NCBI GenBank assembly: GCA_036346275.1
Contig: JAYEVK010000305.1
Coordinates: 62,001-126,000, forward strand
Length of the DNA stretch: 64,000 bases
Reading direction: 5' to 3'
Source of the DNA: Otatea glauca
Lineage: Eukaryota > Streptophyta > Magnoliopsida > Poales > Poaceae
Positions 59,637 through 64,000 of the stretch are shown piece by piece; positions within the stretch are counted from its first letter, which is position 1; every line of letters starts with the position of its first letter. The translations under genes and the position numbers were made by a program. The notes beneath the pieces are model-generated. The model did no database searches. It was not told where the DNA came from and worked only from the letters and a program-made list of their open reading frames with translations.

Positions 59637-59735
59637 AAGGTGAAGTTGGTGATGCCGTCGGGGGAGGCGGGGCAGAAGGTGCCCGACGGCGTCTACATCT
59701 TGGACGGGGCTGAGCAGCAACTGATGGACCTGCGC
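59637..59735 (+). pseudogene. Short ferredoxin fragment
   Basis: An open stretch of 33 codons: KVKLVMPSGEAGQKVPDGVY, then ILDGAEQQLMDLR. It matches the fragment at 40905-41004 but without its frame shifts. It ends at the same residue, directly before a CACTA-like end (caccgcaagagaatagg). It lacks the start and the Fe-S loop, so it encodes no ferredoxin. Confidence 0.75.
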
Positions 59736-60250
59736 CACCGCAAGAGAATAGGTTTTTTTTTGGCAAAAGCTTTCGTGCACTATTTTTCATCGTAAATTAC
59801 TACTATATCTGGTCTTAAATACAGACATATCATTCTAGCTTTTAAATTTTATTTCTAAATATATATCATTTTACAATTTCGAGACAACTTTTAACTGATT
59901 TTTTTTGCATATCTCTACCATTCATTATTCACAACGTTATTTATTACCGTGAATCAGAGTAATACACGCACCATCTAAAAGCAATAAGTGTGCTAATAAA
60001 TGAGAGTGATTTGACCATTTCTACATGCACCTTTTTTGTAAAACATTATCCATTCAGTAACGGAGAAAATATTTGTGATCAAATTACCAGTCATCATTGG
60101 TCGTCATTAATACTCAAGTCACTAACAACATAGTAATAAATTTTCATACCCCACAAATAAGCATGCTCCTGAGTGACAAAAAAAATTAATCAGCATCGAT
60201 AGATACATTTGATACAACACGCATGGCCACCAACAAGTTCATATTCGTGA
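59736..60250. mobile_element. CACTA-like end shared with 41005, with a Stowaway-like insertion
   Basis: The start and the sequence tttcgtgcac and gtaaat/gtactatat match 41005-41176. Here 59804-60069 is an extra AT-rich block bounded by ta, with ends resembling Stowaway (tactatatctggtcttaaat and, reversed, attttctccgttactg). Beyond 60070 the homology resumes (tttgtgatcaaatt) up to ccccacaaataagcatgctc. Confidence 0.55.
59804..60069. mobile_element. Stowaway-like MITE
   Basis: It is defined by its absence from the related copy at 41080, where gtactatatttgtgatc is continuous. Its ends resemble the Stowaway ctccctccgt terminus and the target is ta. Confidence 0.55.
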
Positions 60251-60256
60251 CAAAAT

Positions 60257-61170
60257 TGACGAGGACATCGTTTCTATTGACACAACCGCGCCTAGTCACT
60301 CATCTCATACACAATAAGTTGAACCCGTATTACAAGGACCAATTACTCGTGTTCGAGCGCGTCGACTTAATTATCAGGTGAATACGTTCCTAAGTTTTGA
60401 TACAAAAGATTCCCAGAATGGAATGTTATTTAATCCTTGTGATGATCTTATTGTCCTTAGGAATCAAGGAGAAAAACCTCAAAACGACAAGTATGAAACT
60501 AGATCGTCATGTGCACGAGTTCCACTCGGATTCGGCCTTCCTGACAGCACCAACTTAAAACGGACATAACTTTTGATTCAGAAGGGTGTTCGGGGCACAT
60601 GAGTACTTGATTGAAAGCTTTCGTCTCCCTCTTTCCAATGGATCCAGTCTCACCTTCAAATTTCATCTGAACTGTCCGAAAACTGCAAAACAATTCATGT
60701 CACTTTTTCAGTCCGAGTCAAAGTGGGCCTTGAGCCTTGTAATCGAGTTGTATTCGATCTCCCTAGGGTTTGAACGACCTCCTCCTCCTCATATCTCATA
60801 AATAGCCAGCCGCACCCTCCTCTAGGGTTCGGATTTTGTTTGATTAGTTTAGCCAAGTGCAAACTTTATGTCTTCGAGTTGTGCTGGACAACCACCTTGT
60901 CAAGACGTAACCCCACCTTGATTTTGCCTTCATTCATATTCGCAATTTGAGTTGCTTTTACTATTGTTCTTGTTTGTTCTTCGGTTGCTCGCAGAAATTG
61001 AACCTCGTGTTCAGGTTGATCGTGCCCACGGCAAGATCAATAACTCTCTGGAGTTGGTTTAGCGATTGCTAAGACGCATCATCGTCGTACGTTGTAGTCA
61101 GATCGTCAAAGTCAATTCCACCAAATCGAAATTGCTGCTCTCATCGAAAGATCAGAATTAATCTTACATT
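60257..61170 (+). mobile_element. Short solo LTR of another gypsy family (about 914 bp)
   Basis: It is inserted into CACTA-like sequence: aaaat lies on both sides (60252-60256 and 61171-61175), and 59200-59220 shows the uninterrupted site. It starts TGACGAGGACATCG. Inside, GPITRVRARRLNYQV-like codons (about 60328-60375) and NPCDDLIVLRNQG (60432-60470) recall the tail of a grass gypsy polyprotein that overlaps the LTR. The 3' end is not a clean CA. Confidence 0.5.
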
Positions 61171-61175
61171 AAAAT

Positions 61176-61545
61176 TCTTGCTACCGATGTGACTTTAGTG
61201 GCAAAATATTTTCATATATTTACGAAAAGAAATAGTGATAACTAAATCACCACAATTACTTTTTGAAAAAGTGGCATCACAAATGCACATCTATTTATGG
61301 CAACAACATCATCATAATTATCTCTTCTGGTGACTGAAATTTTATTACACAATAACAACAATGTTACCACAGGTAATTAGCTCTATTGCTGAAAATAAAA
61401 GGGACAAAGCAGGATTGACGTTTTTATCACAAATTGCAATGGTATTTATGATGAAGCTAATATTTGCTTATGAGAGTATTTTTTTGTCAGAACTAAACAA
61501 AAGGCCTCAGTTTGTTGCAGCTGTGGTACAACTAAAATACTGTAT
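61176..61545. other. Continuation of CACTA-like repeat; an open frame of unknown meaning
   Basis: 61176-61320 continues the repeat seen at 59205-59355. A plus-strand frame (61361-61600, 79 codons) starts MLPQVISSIAENKRDKAGL; it runs into the next LTR and matches nothing I know, so it is probably chance. Confidence 0.35.
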
Positions 61546-62760
61546 TGTTGGGGAACGGGTAGGCTACTCTAGCGCAAAATCAAAATTTTCTTCTGTGTAA
61601 CTAATGAACCACTGCAAGTTATAGATCACAGAATTTCCACTAGACGCGCAGACTCATAGCGAAAGTAGAGTCGATATAGCACGGTGGTGCAAATGTAGTC
61701 GTACTAGCCTCGTGCCTCCTCCAACAGCTCCTTTTGACCGTCGCAGGTTGCGGATTGTCCTAGCGTTGAAGCTTCGTAGCTACGCCTCCAAGGTATCCAT
61801 ATGTACGGTGTAGGAACACCACGCACCGGAGTGCTAGCGCCGACTGCATAGTTCTGAGTGGAGGAGGGGTGCCGGCTAGGGTTTCGAGAATTCCGAATTT
61901 CTACGATGTCTTTTAACCCTAAAGCCAGCACCCCCTCCCTTTAAATAGACGCCCCATAATGGGTTCTACATTAGAGGTCGTTAGGAAATTAAAACCAATC
62001 AGAATTCGGATCACCATCCGAATTAAGTCCCAACCCTTTAAGTGTGCGATCCTATAGGTTCACGTATACCTAGACATGACCCGAGTACTCTTACTCGATC
62101 ATTAATCAGTAACGGTCCCTAGCAATACGTGTCGACTCCCGAGTATATGTAAAGATCACATCAAACGAATCTAAACAATGCTTAGTTATATGCATTTCCC
62201 TTTGCCTCATGATATCGGTCAAACTCAAGGCGAGTACATGATATCCTTATTTAGTTAGCTCGATCACTCTTTCTCGATCACCTGACTCAGAATCCCCAAC
62301 TACGTTTAACTCTTTAACTGCGAGCATGGCCATGCGTTTCCGAAATCCGACCACTCGAGAGGCCTAAAGATATCTCTCTCATTAAATGGAGGGGCAAATC
62401 CTGTCTTGATCGATCATACTTCGCAGCACGCTTCATGACAAATTCGAAAGCCACATTTATAACTACCCAGTTACGGAGTAGCATCTGACAACCCTTAAGT
62501 AAGTCATTATACATCTCGAGTACATGCGCCAACCTCAAGTCTAAGGATATAGCATACACATTGTATATGATGCTAACTGATGATAAGAAGATTACAACGT
62601 TCTCGCATTGTCTCAAGGTGGGACGATCCAACTCCATATTCTCTAAAATGTGTCCATATTATTGGTTTGATATCTACATTTCTATGACTCGTGAAATATG
62701 ATCATCAATCAATACATATGTTAGTCTATTCATATATATCTTCATATATTTATTAATTAG
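61546..62760. mobile_element. Copia-like LTR fragment
   Basis: It starts TGTTGGGGAACG, a frequent beginning of grass copia LTRs, and continues with aaaatcaaaattttctt. The right border could not be set and no pol is present. The stretch 62761-62883 is unassigned. Frames in it, for example 62314-62637 minus, are not recognised. Confidence 0.45.
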
Positions 62761-62899
62761 GGATCACTTTAGTAGGCCAAAGGCCGTAGAAATACATGGA
62801 CAACAGCCCCATGACAATGGCATCATCGATTTCCTGGAGAGTGCCATATCCAAGATCAACCACTCGAGCATCATCCATCCTGCCACTACTACAGAACAG

Positions 62900-63225
62900 C
62901 ACATCACTGCCGGTTCGAAAACCCCATCACTGCCGGTCATTGGCGCCGGCAGTGATTGGTCGGCAGTGATACTCGGGGATTATTACTGCCGGCTCAGGAA
63001 CCGGCAGTGATAAGGATTATCACTGCCGGTTCTACCTACAACCGGCAGTGATATTGAACTATCACTGCCGGTTCTATCTACAACCGGCAGTGATATTGAA
63101 CTATCACTGCCGGATCAAACCGAAATCCGGCAGTGATAATAATTATCACTGCTGGTTTTGCATAAAACCGGCAGTGATATATACATATCACTGCCGGTTT
63201 TCTCCAAGAACCGGCAGTGACAAGC
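62900..63225. repeat. Palindromic subterminal array, unit about 50 bp
   Basis: About six inverted pairs of atcactgccggttct...gaaccggcagtgat, each able to fold into a hairpin, for example around 63020-63050 and 63062-63093. Two pairs are nearly identical, pointing to recent duplication. Such arrays are binding sites for CACTA-encoded proteins. Confidence 0.92.
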
Positions 63226-63513
63226 TTGCATATTTGTTGTGCAATATATATATTTTTATACAATTGTTTATACAGTGTCCATATGTAGTTTATAAAGCAT
63301 CGTTCAAATCATAATTCAAATATATCCATGTATATATGAAGCATCGTTAAAATCATAATTCAAATATATTAAATTAAGCATCACATAAATTGTTTTTACA
63401 ATGATTTGTTTACAAATGTAGCTCGACTACATCTCATCCCATTCGCTTTGATTTTACAAAGAGTCGAAGTAGACATGTCACGCGTCTAGGTCGTAGGAAT
63501 GAGGGCGATGAGG

Positions 63514-64000
63514 CTACTCATGGAACTCGCCGTTTGGATTGATGATCTCATCATGAATGAATCCGGCGATCTGTTCTTGAATTGCTATAATTTCTGTCAG
63601 CAATAACTTATTGGTTCTCAGTTTGAAGCGCTGTTTTTGAACAAAAAAGGAAGTTAAATAATGATGATATTTGTTAAAAGAAAAAAGGCATCAATGTGTA
63701 ATTACGTACCATGGCTTCGTTATAGCCGACACTCTCCGTGACAATTGAATGCATATTTGTACATACATAGTATGCACATAAATTATTTCCGGGGTCTTGC
63801 CTCATGCATGGAAAGTCATTTATTATTTCAAAATTTTTCCTGTATGGATGATACCGAACACTTTTCTTGCAGTACCGTGCGAAAGCCCTGTGAATGATTT
63901 TGAATAGTAATTAAACTTAAATGCAATAGAATAGAATTTTGCTAGAGTAATAACGCAACGATCGAGTTTACCTGTTCAGCATGTCCCAAAGGTCTTGGTA
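63514..64000 (-). CDS. C-terminal part of a CACTA-encoded Ulp1-like (C48 peptidase-like) protein, partial, spliced
   Basis: Minus strand, three exons: 64000-63972, 63887-63710 and 63630-63514. All four intron edges obey GT-AG (GTAAAC...CACAG and GTACGT...ACAG) and the joined frame has no stop. It reads YQDLWDMLN, RAFARYCKKSVRYHPYRK, DFPCMRQDPGNNLCAYYVC (exon 2), then LLLTEIIAIQEQIAGF and INPNGEFHE to TAG at 63514. In Ulp1-type cysteine peptidases a Gln and the catalytic Cys stand close together near the C-terminus; QDPGNNLC fits. His and Asp would lie upstream, outside the window. The counterpart in the large CACTA (about 35960-36015) is broken. The N-terminal part and start are off the edge. 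Role in transposition unknown. Confidence 0.75.

Larger units (their letters stand above)
62884..64000 (-). mobile_element. End of another CACTA transposon (continues beyond window)
   Basis: It starts CACTACTACAGAACAG at 62884, after the three bases tgc. A palindromic subterminal array follows (62900-63225), then a minus-strand gene for the Ulp1-like CACTA protein. The subterminal motif (tcactgccggtt / aaccggcagtga) differs from the cgtctgtgat motif of the large CACTA, so this is a separate family. Confidence 0.85.

Noticed and set aside
61361..61600. A 79-codon frame as a membrane or host protein
   Set aside because: It crosses into a copia-like LTR that begins at 61546, and the codons match no family I know.
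62900..63225. CRISPR-like array of regularly spaced repeats
   Set aside because: The repeats are inverted pairs next to a CACTA terminus, the spacers are AT-rich and similar to each other, and the DNA is from a plant.

Overview
The window is plant nuclear DNA, almost certainly from a grass (Poaceae). The evidence is a dense pile of nested transposons: Tekay/Del-like Ty3-gypsy, Sirevirus-like Ty1-copia, CACTA, hAT, Tourist-like and Stowaway-like elements, plus GC-rich fragments of a grass-type chloroplast ferredoxin gene. I see no intact ordinary host gene and no rRNA, tRNA or CRISPR array. Nearly all coding capacity is transposon-derived and broken. The one reading frame that looks intact is the end of a CACTA protein running off the right edge.

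Layout. 36-6097: an internally deleted Tekay-like gypsy element (minus orientation) that keeps part of gag and an extra reading frame upstream of gag. 6098-13289: unannotated AT-rich DNA, a ferredoxin fragment, and two hAT-type non-autonomous elements. 13290-36946: a ferredoxin pseudogene split by a 23.3 kb CACTA transposon (13436-36694, 3-bp duplication agc). That transposon contains a Sirevirus (18922-33102, 5-bp duplication tatat), whose left LTR contains a solo gypsy LTR (19900-23000, 5-bp duplication agcat). This is a four-level nest whose order of insertion can be read directly. 37428-41900: CACTA termini, long foldbacks, hAT elements and a second ferredoxin fragment. 41895-59110: a probable truncated Sirevirus LTR, interrupted by a Tourist-like MITE and by a complete gypsy element (44191-55975). 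59112-62880: CACTA-related repeats, a third short ferredoxin fragment, small MITEs, a short solo LTR and a copia-like LTR. 62884-64000: the end of another CACTA element with palindromic subterminal repeats and a spliced Ulp1-like (C48 peptidase-like) reading frame.

How the parts relate. The two long gypsy elements and the solo LTR belong to one family: 3.0-3.1 kb LTRs, initiator-Met-tRNA primer site, and in element orientation an LTR that starts TGTAACATCCC. The CACTA at 13-36 kb has the classic two-gene layout, a TNP2-like transposase and a second gene with a TNPA-like region and an Ulp1-like tail. Ferredoxin pieces occur at four places. In three cases a CACTA terminus abuts the ferredoxin sequence.

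Points that stand out: the ferredoxin-CACTA association; a roughly 300-bp-arm palindrome directly after the transposase gene; an upstream-of-gag reading frame conserved at protein level between two diverged gypsy copies; and a systematic loss of the middle base of CHG trinucleotides in one gypsy element. The last may be a methylation-linked base-calling artefact rather than biology. All family assignments rest on motifs read by eye; no database search was possible.
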